64,000 nucleotides of DNA, taken from positions 44,490 through 108,489 of the forward strand of contig NGBS01001180.1 of assembly GCA_002245135.1 (NCBI GenBank), written 5' to 3'. This DNA comes from Proteromonas lacertae. Lineage: Eukaryota; Sar; Bigyra; Opalinata; Proteromonadidae. Under the pieces are notes generated by a model, which was given only the letters and a program-made list of their open reading frames with translations, ran no database searches and had not been told where the DNA came from. Position 1 is the stretch's first letter. Every line of letters starts with the position of its first letter. Positions 40,605-50,193 of the stretch are shown one piece after another. Both the position numbers and the translations under genes were made by a program.

Positions 40605-41753
40605 TTAGAGTTTATGTTCATTTATCAAAATATCTTTTATGATGTTTTCTATGTTTTTCTTCTCATCATATTTTTCTTTTGTTATTTCTATTACTTCAAC
40701 TTCATCGTATTCATCATCATTAAAGTATTCTTTATTATCTTCTTTAGAACAATCACATAATTCATCATGACAAACATTACCATCATCATCACCATCTTCT
40801 TCGCCATTTTCTTTTATAAATAACTTTGGGTTTTCCTTCTTTAATTGTTCAATATCCATATAGAATAAAGATCTAGGCTTAGAATATGTTCTTCTGCGCT
40901 TGTGATTGTTTATTATTTCAATAATTTTATCAACAAATTCAGTCCAATAAATGCCTTTATTCGATATCATGAATCCTTTTAAAGTGTTTTTCACAACTCG
41001 GTTGTACCTTTCTACCTTTCCATTCGTTTGAGGCCTATAAGGTGCACTATGAACTTCTTCAATTCCATATTCATTGCATAAACTTCTCATCAAATCATTC
41101 TTGAATTCAGTACCATTATCCATTTGAAGAATCTGAGGAGCACCAAAAATTCTGATATAATTTCGCATATTCTTCACTGTTTCTTCTTTTGTTTTTCTCT
41201 TTAATGGATATATAATTGTAAAATTACTGTAATGATCAATCACTGTAAGAATGTAATTAAACTGTTCTTCTTCAGTAACTGTAAATTTCTCATTGATTTT
41301 ACTCATATTAATTAGATCACATAACACTCTTTCGCGTGGATAGCTTGATAGTATCGGTTTTAACGGTTGTTCAACATGAACTTTCTTCAATTCTTTACAT
41401 CCAGAACATGTTTTTACGAATACATCTACCATTTCTCTGGTAATACCATAGTACTTCTTTTCATTTACCAAGTAATACAAAGGTTCAATTGTAATGTGAC
41501 CATTACCTTCGTGTAATTCTTTTAGTACATCAAACGATTCTTCAGTTTTAATAATCTTCTTTCCTTTAAACAATAACTGCTTTGTCTTTTTGGTAAAGCT
41601 TCTACAACGATAATTATCTTCTTCTACTTCATTACTACTAGTAGAATGGCTTCTTTTATTTCCTTTCTTTCTCTTTTCTATACCTACAGAATTACTTCTT
41701 CTGCGTTCTTTTCTCTTTTTATCGCCGCTGGAAGAGACTTTTTCTTTAAACAA
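40605..41753 (-). CDS. Polinton retroviral-type integrase (rve, DDE)
   Basis: A zinc-binding-like start (EGNGHITIEPLYYLV, then FVKTCSGCKELKK) is followed by the catalytic core: RVLCDLINMSKI and NYILTVIDHYSNF (first Asp region), QILQMDNGTEFKND (second Asp) and PYRPQTNGKVERYNRVVKN (Glu). The N-terminal region is rich in lysine, arginine and serine; the C-terminal tail is acidic. The open frame begins without ATG and continues upstream of the stated start. Integrase inserts the element DNA into the host genome. Confidence 0.85.
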   Translation of the reverse strand: MFKEKVSSSGDKKRKERRRSNSVGIEKRKKGNKRSHSTSSNEVEEDNYRCRSFTKKTKQLLFKGKKIIKTEESFDVLKELHEGNGHITIEPLYYLVNEKKYYGITREMVDVFVKTCSGCKELKKVHVEQPLKPILSSYPRERVLCDLINMSKINEKFTVTEEEQFNYILTVIDHYSNFTIIYPLKRKTKEETVKNMRNYIRIFGAPQILQMDNGTEFKNDLMRSLCNEYGIEEVHSAPYRPQTNGKVERYNRVVKNTLKGFMISNKGIYWTEFVDKIIEIINNHKRRRTYSKPRSLFYMDIEQLKKENPKLFIKENGEEDGDDDGNVCHDELCDCSKEDNKEYFNDDEYDEVEVIEITKEKYDEKKNIENIIKDILINEHKL

Positions 41754-42527
41754 CTTATCAAGTGCTTGATAATAAAGAGGTTTGTGATCGTCCTCAAGTA
41801 CTTGATCAAGGTGTAATACTTCAGAAAACCTATATATTATGATATATATTATGAAATAAATGAGAATTATATGTATATATATAGTTATAGTAATAAATAT
41901 ATTTAGCTAATGTTTTTACTGCTATTTTTTATATAAATCATTGAATTCTAATTATGTATTGCTGAAATAAAACCTTAAAAAACAATAAATTCATACCAAC
42001 TAATGTAAAATCACCTAAAGTAATACATTATCTAAATACACTTATTCACATTTATTCTTACAAACACTCCTTTTGTTTTATCTGTCAATTTCATTTGCCT
42101 TCCTATTCTATATTTTTTCTTATCTTCTTCACTTACAAAATATATATTTTGTTTCATAATATGTGAGATAGGTTTGCAACTGAATGTGTTTAATAACTGA
42201 ATTTTCTATTTCTATTCCTTCTTTATCATTATTACCTGTTATTTTTATTCTCAACATTTTATTCAATTCATTAGTTGGAAATCCACTTATTATACCATTC
42301 TCATTATTTAATGTTATATTATAATCTTCTATTAATATAGTGATAATTAAATACTTTAATCATATAATGATGAGGCATTCTTCCAAACTGTATTGCATTC
42401 TTGTAAACTTTTTTAAACTTCTACAACATAAAATGAGAATAATTATTTATTATATTCTGACAAATATGGATGAATTGTTAATCTTTCTTCATTAGTAGAA
42501 GTTCCAATAAAAGCTAACATTTCAGGA
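41754..42527 (-). mobile_element. Polinton coding-like sequence, unassigned
   Basis: Minus-strand segments such as HLDQVLEDDHKPLYYQAL near the integrase start and NENGIISGFPTNELNKM near 42,270 look protein-coding but belong to no family I recognise. The stretch is broken. Confidence 0.35.
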
Positions 42528-42755
42528 TCATTTATAAGGATCGTAAATCTCTAATTCATTTGTAGCGTTTCCTTTGTCTACTGCTCTTGTTGGATTAGCC
42601 ATATGGCTTAAATCTAACCTGATCTTCTTATTTGAAGAAGCTCTATCATAAATCATTTTCTTCAACTTTCTTTTTAATGCATTGTGATAGATGGATGGAT
42701 TGCCAAAGTCCTCTGACTCTTTTTCTTTATGTTTACGCTTTGTTGGAGCAGTCAT
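42528..42755 (-). CDS. Small Polinton protein, unassigned (lysine-rich)
   Basis: A 75-codon frame with ATG: basic N-terminus (APTKRKHKEKESED), KLKKMIYDRASSNKKIRLDL, then a polar end. It has a nuclear-localisation-like character, but function is unknown. Similar sequence continues just past its end. Confidence 0.4.
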   Translation of the reverse strand: MTAPTKRKHKEKESEDFGNPSIYHNALKRKLKKMIYDRASSNKKIRLDLSHMANPTRAVDKGNATNELEIYDPYK

Positions 42756-42824
42756 TATTTAAGAAAAAACAAACAAAAAATATCAAAACTAAAAATAGAT
42801 CCGTTATAATTGTTATGATGATTA

Positions 42825-43325
42825 TTATTTCTTTGCTATTGCTTTCTCATACATTTCGTTATCTATAACATCCATCCATTGATTAACTTGTTGTATCATA
42901 AAAGAATTTGTATTTTTTACAGTGTGGAAAGCTGAAAATATTGGTAAATAATAAACTAACTTCTTTCTTCTTGCTATTTTTTGTTCTATTGTTTCTGTTT
43001 TGATAGTAGACCAATCTACTGAGTTTGTTGGATCTTTTACTGCATAAGCAAAAGAGTAAACAAAATTATAACCATTGTAATTATAATTTTCACCTACTGT
43101 CTTTTTCTTTTTACATAAATCTTTAACTTTTTCATCTTGTTCTTTTTCTTCATCAGTTACTGCTGCATCAACTGAAGGTAAAGCAGGCTCTTCTTCTTCT
43201 TCTTCTTCTTCCATTTTAGCATCATCTTCATTTGGGTCTTCATCACCGAATAATTCATCTAGAGATGGGAAATCATCATTATAATCATCTTTAACAACTT
43301 TTTTAGGATCTATTTTTTGTTTCAT
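42825..43325 (-). CDS. Polinton acidic protein, unassigned
   Basis: 166 codons from ATG. An acidic low-complexity region (residues 17-60, including MEEEEEEEEP) precedes a more ordered C-terminal part (YNGYNFVYSFAYAVKDPTNS). It is part of a minus-strand cluster of five small genes with short spacers, as in virus late regions. No family recognised. Confidence 0.5.
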   Translation of the reverse strand: MKQKIDPKKVVKDDYNDDFPSLDELFGDEDPNEDDAKMEEEEEEEEPALPSVDAAVTDEEKEQDEKVKDLCKKKKTVGENYNYNGYNFVYSFAYAVKDPTNSVDWSTIKTETIEQKIARRKKLVYYLPIFSAFHTVKNTNSFMIQQVNQWMDVIDNEMYEKAIAKK

Positions 43326-43383
43326 TAAATTACGTCTCAGTGCTTTATTTCTCTACTAAAGATAATATATTAGAATGTTAATA

Positions 43384-43929
43384 TTATACCATTTGCATCT
43401 GCATCTTCATTTGGTTAACAGGATCACTCATAATTTGTGCCATCTTCATTTTTGCTTCAGCTTGTTGTCTTGCCATAGCATTATAATCAGGTCTATTTGA
43501 ATTAGCATAGATAGCAGAACCAAATAAGTGTTGGTCATCAAGTTCTCTATAACTTCTTGCAATTGGATTTGCCATACTATTACCTAATCTAAGAGAACTA
43601 GCTAGTTGTTGATCTACTGCATTTTGTCTCTCTAATAGTTTTTGTTGAGAAGTAAGATCCATTATTTTTTCATCAAATGCATCTTTATTTTTTGAAATTG
43701 CTTTTTGTTCGTTTAATTTACCTATATATTGTTTTATTTCATCCAATTCAGTGTTTCTAGATCCTATTCTTTTACTTAGAACATCATTGGTAGTGTCATT
43801 ATAGAATTTGCTGTAAAGTGATTGATAATACTTGTTATGACCATTAAAACTATGCTTTCTTCTTTTCTTTCTTGATACACTTTTAATCCGCTTCTCTAAG
43901 AGCTTTTTTAACTGAGTTTTTGTAACCAT
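43384..43929 (-). CDS. Polinton coiled-coil protein, unassigned
   Basis: 181 codons from ATG: a basic head (LEKRIKSVSRKKRRKHSF), a central heptad-rich stretch (about residues 60-110) suggesting a coiled coil, and a Met/Gln-rich tail. It may be a structural or scaffold-like protein, by position only. Confidence 0.5.
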   Translation of the reverse strand: MVTKTQLKKLLEKRIKSVSRKKRRKHSFNGHNKYYQSLYSKFYNDTTNDVLSKRIGSRNTELDEIKQYIGKLNEQKAISKNKDAFDEKIMDLTSQQKLLERQNAVDQQLASSLRLGNSMANPIARSYRELDDQHLFGSAIYANSNRPDYNAMARQQAEAKMKMAQIMSDPVNQMKMQMQMV

Positions 43930-43974
43930 TATAAAACAAACAATATATGAAGTGTATAGTTATTATGATAATTA

Positions 43975-44565
43975 TTACTTAACATAAATAGGCTCGATAG
44001 GCTCGCCTTGTATTGGTCTTCCCATAATATCATTACTTAATGGCTTTGATTCATCTTCTTCTGGCTCATCTTCTTTACTAGTATCTTTTGGTTTACGTTC
44101 TTTCTTTATTGGATTAGATCCTTTCTCTAATTTCTTCATTAGTCTAGCATTCTTATCTCTTTCTTCTTTTAAAGCAATCTGTAATTCTGCTTTAGTCATT
44201 CTGCTTGGTGGTGGTAATGTATCCCCACTATCTTTAGATCTCCGTTTACCTTTACCTTTTACTGGTTCATCTAAAGCATCTTTGTCTTTCTTTGATCTTC
44301 TTTTTGTAGTAGGTGATCTTGAACGATGTCTCTTACGTTTGCTATGTTTTCTATCACTATCATCGTCATCTTCACTTGTAAGCATCTTATATACTTTCTT
44401 TGGTGAACTCTTCATTAAGAACTGTTTAATCATCTCTTCGCTTGGTTCACTAGGATCGATTCTTGAAGTTGATTTCATTTCAGGAAGTTTGTCTTCTAAC
44501 TCACTCTCAGTTGATGTGACTGAACTTGTATCACTGGAATAATCATTAGATTCTGATTCACTCAT
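43975..44565 (-). CDS. Polinton Ser/Lys-rich charged protein
   Basis: The ATG at 44,565 (MSESESNDYSSDTSS) is the likely start. Acidic and serine-rich N-terminus, then SR- and KR-rich blocks (KHSKRKRHRSRSP), then a helical segment (ELQIALKEERDKNARLMKKL). Probably nuclear or nucleic-acid binding; no family recognised. Confidence 0.5.
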   Translation of the reverse strand: MSESESNDYSSDTSSVTSTESELEDKLPEMKSTSRIDPSEPSEEMIKQFLMKSSPKKVYKMLTSEDDDDSDRKHSKRKRHRSRSPTTKRRSKKDKDALDEPVKGKGKRRSKDSGDTLPPPSRMTKAELQIALKEERDKNARLMKKLEKGSNPIKKERKPKDTSKEDEPEEDESKPLSNDIMGRPIQGEPIEPIYVK

Positions 44566-44642
44566 TAGATTCCGCCAAAAACACAAAATTTAATAATAAT
44601 AATAATAATATTTATGTAATTATGTCATTTTGTTAAGGTAAA

Positions 44643-44957
44643 TTACATACGTGCAACTTTTGTTTTTAAGTATGCATTTAGTAACGCTTGTTGATTACTA
44701 CCGCCTCCATTAAATGGCATTCTAGCTCCTCCTCTTCTTCCATGTCTTCTTCTACGTCTACCGAATCCCACCTTTTCTAATGCATCTGCGATATTATCTT
44801 TACCAAACTCTCTTGCGATCTTTGAACCTATCTTGTGTTCTCTAGACCAATCGTATGCTTTCTTTCCCCAATTTTTAGCTTTTCCCCACAATGATTTTAA
44901 CGAACCACCTTGGTGTCTTCTTCGATGTCTTCTATGTCTTCTACCACCTAAAACCAT
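44643..44957 (-). CDS. Polinton basic core-type protein (pX-like)
   Basis: 104 codons: an Arg/His-rich head (GGRRHRRHRRRHQGG), an amphipathic SLKSLWGKAKNWGKKAYDW, a second basic patch (GFGRRRRRHGRRGG) and a polar tail. This resembles the small DNA-condensing core peptides of adenoviruses and adintoviruses. A diverged fossil relative is at 15,250-15,554. Confidence 0.55.
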   Translation of the reverse strand: MVLGGRRHRRHRRRHQGGSLKSLWGKAKNWGKKAYDWSREHKIGSKIAREFGKDNIADALEKVGFGRRRRRHGRRGGARMPFNGGGSNQQALLNAYLKTKVARM

Positions 44958-45016
44958 TATGATAATATATTAAAAACCAATAAACAACAAAGAATAAAAA
45001 ACAAAAAATTAAAGTA

Positions 45017-45427
45017 CTAAAGTACTCTTATCTTATTATCAGGATAACGATTAAGTGCATTATTACCACTATGACTGCTTTTTCTATGACGACGTCTTCC
45101 TGAACCTTTAGGTTTATACAACATACCTTTTACACCTTTTTGAAAATGTCTATTTTCGTTCCATCTCCTGAATCCTTCAACTCCTGATATTTTCTTTTCA
45201 GGTACTGAGAAAGGATTTACCATTCCGCCTCTTCTACTCTTTCTATGTCTTCTACGACCATAACCTAATAACTTGGCAATACCGCCAGTAAGTTTACCAG
45301 CCCATCCTGGAATCATACTTAAACCAGTTGATATTGCTTTAGTTTCTTTAAGTCCTTTATTTAAATCTCCCCAGAAACCTTTTCCTACAACACACTTGCG
45401 ATATTTCTTTTTACTTTTCTTAGGCAT
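45017..45427 (-). CDS. Polinton basic membrane-active-type protein (pVI-like)
   Basis: 136 codons: a lysine-rich start (PKKSKKKYRK), then GKGFWGDLNKGLKETKAIST and GWAGKLTGGIAKLLGYGRRR, a glycine-rich amphipathic region followed by an arginine patch, much like the membrane-lytic part of adenovirus pVI. Further arginine clusters follow. The assignment is by composition and layout. Confidence 0.5.
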   Translation of the reverse strand: MPKKSKKKYRKCVVGKGFWGDLNKGLKETKAISTGLSMIPGWAGKLTGGIAKLLGYGRRRHRKSRRGGMVNPFSVPEKKISGVEGFRRWNENRHFQKGVKGMLYKPKGSGRRRHRKSSHSGNNALNRYPDNKIRVL

Positions 45428-45494
45428 AATAATATTACAAATAATTACTATATTGACATTATTGACATTACATTGACCATAAAATAAAAAAATT

Positions 45495-45893
45495 ATGTCA
45501 GACGGACCTATTCCTCAAAGAACTTTTTCAGGTGGTATAACTACACAGTTAGATGCTCAACATCCTATATATAAACAGCAGCCTTCTCAGACAGAACAAG
45601 AGACCCAAGCTGATCAAGAATTATATTCTACATTGAATAAGTTACCGCCAGAAGCTAAATTTATGCTAAACAGTATCAATGGTTTTTCATTCCAAGAAGC
45701 AATCAATGAAATAGTTAGAATTGTAAATCAAGTAGCAAATGAACCAGATCCACAACCAGTTCAGCAACCTCAAGTAGTTCAGCAACCACCACCACCACCA
45801 CCACCTCCTACACCTCAAACAGATAACAATAATAATGCTAAACCTGCTTATAATCCATATGCTTATAATAACATTGGTCTTATGAATGCTTAA
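45495..45893 (+). CDS. Polinton Pro/Gln-rich protein
   Basis: 132 codons from ATG: a disordered N-terminus, a short ordered segment (TLNKLPPEAKFMLNSINGFS) and a Pro/Gln tract (VVQQPPPPPPPPTPQ). It is divergent from the pVI-like gene with a 67-base spacer. Function unknown. Confidence 0.5.
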   Translation: MSDGPIPQRTFSGGITTQLDAQHPIYKQQPSQTEQETQADQELYSTLNKLPPEAKFMLNSINGFSFQEAINEIVRIVNQVANEPDPQPVQQPQVVQQPPPPPPPPTPQTDNNNNAKPAYNPYAYNNIGLMNA

Positions 45894-45945
45894 CATAATT
45901 ATTAAAAATATATTCGTTTTATTATTTTAAATTTTGTTTTGTGCT

Positions 45946-46467
45946 ATGAGCAACTCAAAAACAATTCACATTCTTCAGATTATAGACGATGATGTTAGCG
46001 ATGCTGAGAAGGAGCAAAAAGAGGAGCAAAAACGAGATGATAAAGAAAGATCTGCCAAAAAGAGAAAGAGAGAGTTAGAAGACGTCTACAATTATTTATA
46101 TGGAGAAGCAGAGTGTACAGATAGTGAGGATGAGGAAGAAGATGATGCTAATGCTTCTGATGCCGATAGTGAAGGAAACTTGAAAGGCTTTATTGTAGAT
46201 AGTGATGATGACGATGAGGACTACACTATGGAAGAAGACGAAACAGATTTAAGTGATTGGGAAAATGACGAAGACTTAGAAGACATTTTGAATCAGAATG
46301 CTAGCTCAGAGATATGTACAACTAAAAGAAAGATTATGACTGCTATATCAGATTCATTAGACAGTTTAAACCCTAAAAAAAGAAAGCATTTAATCAAGCC
46401 TAACAAACAAACCAACGGAAGCAATTCCTTTGATAATCAAGAGGAAGAAGTGTTAAGTGATTCTTGA
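45946..46467 (+). CDS. Polinton acidic protein, left copy
   Basis: From ATG 45,946, about 173 codons: a Lys/Glu-rich helix (residues 10-45) and long acidic tracts (DSEDEEEDDANASDADSEG), then a basic segment, LNPKKRKHLIKPNKQ, like a nuclear localisation signal. A broken mirror copy is at 63,526-64,000. Confidence 0.5.
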   Translation: MSNSKTIHILQIIDDDVSDAEKEQKEEQKRDDKERSAKKRKRELEDVYNYLYGEAECTDSEDEEEDDANASDADSEGNLKGFIVDSDDDDEDYTMEEDETDLSDWENDEDLEDILNQNASSEICTTKRKIMTAISDSLDSLNPKKRKHLIKPNKQTNGSNSFDNQEEEVLSDS

Positions 46468-46508
46468 ACTAATTAATTAATTCTTTTTTTATTTTTTACT
46501 TATTGTTT

Positions 46509-47066
46509 ATGAGTAATATACCCATAAAAACGGAATCTATACCATTACCTTTACCTCCACCTCCTGCACCTCCAGCTAGATCACCAATACTTATAATTAG
46601 AGACGATCCAGAAAATAAAAGACCTGCTCCTTCAAATGAAGATCCTATAGATGTTTTAGAAAGTCATGCAGAGAGTAGATTACCAATATGTATTGAAGGT
46701 CCAAGAGTAATTGCTAGTATTGAAGAAATACAATATACATTGGAATTATTTAAGTTATCTTTATCGAAATTCAAACCAAGTCTTAGAACATTGAATAGTT
46801 TAACAGCAAATCAAGTAGATTCATTATGTAATGAAATAGATTTAATTATAGATCTTACAGAAAATCAATCAGTTCATTATAGTACAATAGTAGGTGCAAT
46901 AAGAAGATTACTCATTATGTACAATCAGTATTTTAGAGATAACTGGCACTTGGAAGCTAATCAGAAATTGTATTTCAAAGTTTACTTATTTACCCAATTT
47001 GAAAAAACATGTTTCAATTTCTATAGTTCTTTAGTTAATATAGTATATGTAAATGCTTTTAATTAA
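46509..47066 (+). CDS. Polinton Pro-rich/helical protein, left copy
   Basis: From ATG 46,509, about 185 codons: a proline-rich head (LPLPPPPAPPARSP) and an all-helical C-terminal domain (residues about 75-185) with FKLSLSKFKPSLRTLNSL and LHLEAN-type segments. Unassigned. Convergent with the next gene; the mirror copy at 62,926 onward is broken. Confidence 0.5.
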   Translation: MSNIPIKTESIPLPLPPPPAPPARSPILIIRDDPENKRPAPSNEDPIDVLESHAESRLPICIEGPRVIASIEEIQYTLELFKLSLSKFKPSLRTLNSLTANQVDSLCNEIDLIIDLTENQSVHYSTIVGAIRRLLIMYNQYFRDNWHLEANQKLYFKVYLFTQFEKTCFNFYSSLVNIVYVNAFN

Positions 47067-47405
47067 TTATTTGGTTTCTTTGATTTTTGTGTAAAGATCT
47101 AATTCTTCCAACAACACTTTGATAACTGAACCATACTCGTTAATATGATACTTAGGAGGAGGCATCTGTAAGTTTACAGCATATTGTTTAACCAATTTTA
47201 CAAACCAATCGAATAGATTCTGAGCTTCAACTACTATTGTGTCTGGAACTGGCTTTCTCATCTTATTAGCATACTTATTAATATGTCCTAACAATAATTG
47301 AGATACACTATTAAATTTGGTAATGTCTTCATTCTTACATGTGATATAGTTTTGAGCTGCAGTCTTAATTAAACCTAGGATAGTTTCAATAAATGCTCTA
47401 AGCAC
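47067..47405 (-). CDS. Polinton helical protein, left copy
   Basis: A 112-codon frame, all-helical by composition (ETILGLIKTAAQNYI, LLGHINKYANKM, LFDWFVKLVKQYAVN). It shares length and style with the C-terminal domain of the neighbouring convergent gene, so the two may be distant relatives or partners. The start is uncertain. It is identical to the mirror frame at 62,587-62,925. Confidence 0.45.
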   Translation of the reverse strand: MLRAFIETILGLIKTAAQNYITCKNEDITKFNSVSQLLLGHINKYANKMRKPVPDTIVVEAQNLFDWFVKLVKQYAVNLQMPPPKYHINEYGSVIKVLLEELDLYTKIKETK

Positions 47406-47630
47406 ATTGATCTCTTTAACAAATAAATATACTGGTTTTTAGCTCTCTGCTCTATTACAAATATACTATCTGAATCCATTTATGTTGAAGAAGGGGGGGT
47501 ATGAAAATATTCTATTAAAAAACCGCTAATTAGCATATTCGCGCTTCGAGCTTCAAACCATAAAATGCATGAAACGGATATAAAATCTTAATTCTAACAT
47601 TTTATTGGATATCTAATAATCATAATAATC
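47406..47630. promoter_or_regulatory. Spacer between divergent Polinton genes
   Basis: The spacer holds a G run (AAGAAGGGGGGGTATG), AAAACCGCTAATTAGC and GCGCTTCGAGCTTC, the most G+C-rich noncoding part of the element. It is repeated in the mirror arm at 62,362-62,586 and may carry the promoter for both directions. Confidence 0.35.
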
Positions 47631-48151
47631 ATGTCATCAAAAATAGAAAACGGAGTCAATTTCATCACTTTCAATCCTTCAGATAACATGTACGTCAAGT
47701 TTAGAGGGTATATGCTTAGAGCAGAATTAGCTAAGTCTGGCAAATGTCATTACATTACTTTCACTCCTGCTAGATATTTACTATTTAATCGTCAGCCGAT
47801 TATGGATTTCAATGCTAAAGTAAAGGAGACTATAAAAAATGTTTGTGTCGAATCAACAATTAAATTTACAGAATATATTAAAATGAAGAATTCCTATCAG
47901 CAATTTGGATTAAATTTAGTAATTCCATTAGATAATGATAACAATCAACTGAAATGTACTGCATGGAACAACATTATCAGTGATCCAACTTCTCACTTAT
48001 TGAAGTATTGTGATTTCGAAGTAAGAATTAGACAGTGTATGGTTTTATCATCAATGCAGAACAATACTCCGTATTATACTGTTTTACCTAAATTTGAAAT
48101 ATATTCAAGTTTTGCACCAGTTGAAGATATTCCAGTACCATCTACAGATGT

Positions 48152-48206
<55 letters not shown>

Positions 48207-48332
48207 CCAGTAGTTAATCAATCAGTCACAATGGCATTTCAACCACCAACAATACCATACACTAACAATAGTACTGGTTATAATCCATTTGTTTCAAGTT
48301 CTCAAGTTGCTCAACAACAACCACCCAAGTAA
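47631..48332 (+). CDS. Polinton protein with polyglutamine tract, left copy
   Basis: 233 codons from ATG. An ordered N-terminal domain (residues 1-165, with VKFRGYMLRAELAKSGKCHY and FGLNLVIPLDNDNNQLKCTA) is followed by about 18 consecutive CAA glutamine codons (48,153-48,206) and a disordered tail. The beta-rich N-terminal part could be a single-stranded-DNA-binding-type fold, but that is a guess. The mirror copy has a tract of about 27 codons. Confidence 0.5.
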
Positions 48333-48367
48333 ACAACAAAATGAAACAATGAAGATTAATTAAAAAA

Positions 48368-49300
48368 TTACATTATATCCCATTTAGTTATTTTGTTTTT
48401 AAATGGTAGTATTATTGATTGAGGCACTAACATACAACTATAATCAAAGGTAGTAGGAAACTTATTTTCTTCAGTGCATAAACTAAGACAATCTTGAGCT
48501 CCCCAATTAATTAACTCTAGTGTTTGATACTTACCTCTATTCGTTTGAAATACTAAATCTACAGTAAATTTTTCATTATCTTTATCTGGGTTGGGATCTT
48601 TACTTATATCTAAATGAGGAATTAAGTTATTGATAAATCTTGACATTTCACCATTATCACATTTTGTTGTTAGATCAAAATGTAAAATTGTGCTACTATT
48701 TTCCTTAAATTTGTAATAATTTAATATATCTATTTTCAAGTATTGTTCATAAACTTCAAATCTTGCATAAATATATTTCTGTAATGAAGTTAAATCACCA
48801 TTTAAATACATGTATAATCTATCATCTACTCTCTTTAACAGTCTATTATTTTCATCTCCTTTATGTGCATCATACAATTTCTGTGTAAAATTCCATACAG
48901 AGTCATTGAGAGTATATGGATCACCTAAATATGTTGCTATATCACTAATTCCACCAGCTGTTGGATCGTTTGATATTTTTTCATCGATAGTTCTTAACAA
49001 ATCATGCATGCTAGCTTCATATTGATCTAATTTCGTTTTACCAATAACATCAACAACACTCTTAACTGACTCTGCATTATTGTTAGTTGTTACATCAATT
49101 TCTTTCAACATTTCTCTAATTGTTTTATCATCATCAGCTTTCTTACCTAAATTGTTTGTTATCGTTGTAATAGACTTAGTTATAGCACCTGTATCTATTG
49201 AAACAGCTTGTTTTTTTAGTGGACCACCAAACATAAAATATAATAAAAGAATGATAAAAATTAAGTTACTAGCATTATGAGGATTATTCTGAATCATCAT
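48368..49300 (-). CDS. Polinton single-pass membrane protein, left copy
   Basis: From the ATG near 49,300 (MMIQNNPHNAS), a membrane helix (NLIFIILLLYFMFGG) is followed by about 280 residues of helical and then beta-rich sequence. The 5' end overlaps the ATPase gene's acidic tail in another frame. Possibly a virion membrane or entry-type protein; no family recognised. Confidence 0.5.
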   Translation of the reverse strand: MMIQNNPHNASNLIFIILLLYFMFGGPLKKQAVSIDTGAITKSITTITNNLGKKADDDKTIREMLKEIDVTTNNNAESVKSVVDVIGKTKLDQYEASMHDLLRTIDEKISNDPTAGGISDIATYLGDPYTLNDSVWNFTQKLYDAHKGDENNRLLKRVDDRLYMYLNGDLTSLQKYIYARFEVYEQYLKIDILNYYKFKENSSTILHFDLTTKCDNGEMSRFINNLIPHLDISKDPNPDKDNEKFTVDLVFQTNRGKYQTLELINWGAQDCLSLCTEENKFPTTFDYSCMLVPQSIILPFKNKITKWDIM

Positions 49301-50129
49301 CAGTATCGGACGAATCAGAGGAAGAAGAGGAGGAACTAATGCTGGTATTTTCATTATCACTTTTATAACCATTACTATCGTTTTTAATTTTCATATTAAA
49401 GTTTACACGAAATTCATGATTGCACAAATCGATGTAGAGGAATGAATGATTACTGTAATTGGTTGCATACTTGTAATATTCTCTAAATTTACTGAAATCT
49501 ACCCACAAATCTAAATTATTATGAACACTGTGTAGATTAGCTAAACTTAGATTTCTAAATACTAAGCAATAATCTAATTGTAGACGAACAGATGGTGTTA
49601 AATCTGTAACATATTGACTTGATATAATTACTTTTGACTTGTAATGACGGTTTGATTTGAGTAGTTTTGAAACGGTCTTATTTGATAAATCGAATGATAT
49701 ATCATCGAATATAAAAATATTTTCTGGGTAATTGTAGTTTTCTTTATCTATTTCTTTGATATTTTCTAATACTGCTTCTAATACATTCACTTTATCTTCA
49801 TTTACTATAGAATAGTAACAATGGTACTCTATTAAATTGAACTTCAACATATCAGTGATCTTTTCATAAATAATATCCTTTGAAATTGTTCCTACAAAGA
49901 AATATACAGTTTGATCATAATTCTTCTTTAGCAAGTGTTGTATCATGTTAAATATAAGCGTTGTCTTTCCACTGTTCTTCTTAGCTAATATAAATATGTT
50001 GCAGAAAGGCTCTTCAAAATAATCATAGCCTAAAACAGTATCTCTTGATCTCTATTTAGTACCTTTAACTGCTGATTCTACTGGCGTTATGACAACGTCA
50101 TTACATTTCTCTAGTTTTATTTTACTCAT
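49284..50129 (-). CDS. Polinton packaging ATPase (FtsK/HerA type) region, left copy
   Basis: The segment encodes a P-loop (ILAKKNSGK, near the N-terminus), a Walker-B-like NIFIFDDISFDL and a sensor-like SKVIISSQYVTDLTPS with RLQLDYCLVFRN. These are the features of the A32-like packaging ATPase of Polintons and other double jelly-roll viruses. It ends in a Ser/Asp-rich tail. It lies next to the capsid genes, as usual. Broken in this copy. Confidence 0.7.
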
Positions 50130-50193
50130 TTAAAGAAAAAATAAAAAAACAATTATATAAGGAATATAGTCATTATGTTGGTTATTAGTTAGT

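Noticed and set aside
45687-45896. Tryptophan-rich minus-strand frame
   Set aside because: It is the antisense of the proline-rich CCA tract in the real plus-strand gene.
48153-48206. CRISPR-like or tandem-repeat array
   Set aside because: It is a simple CAA trinucleotide tract in a coding frame; no spacer-repeat pattern exists anywhere in the window.
48810-49280. Plus-strand frames inside the Polinton membrane-protein gene
   Set aside because: They are shadows of the minus-strand gene and have no independent features.
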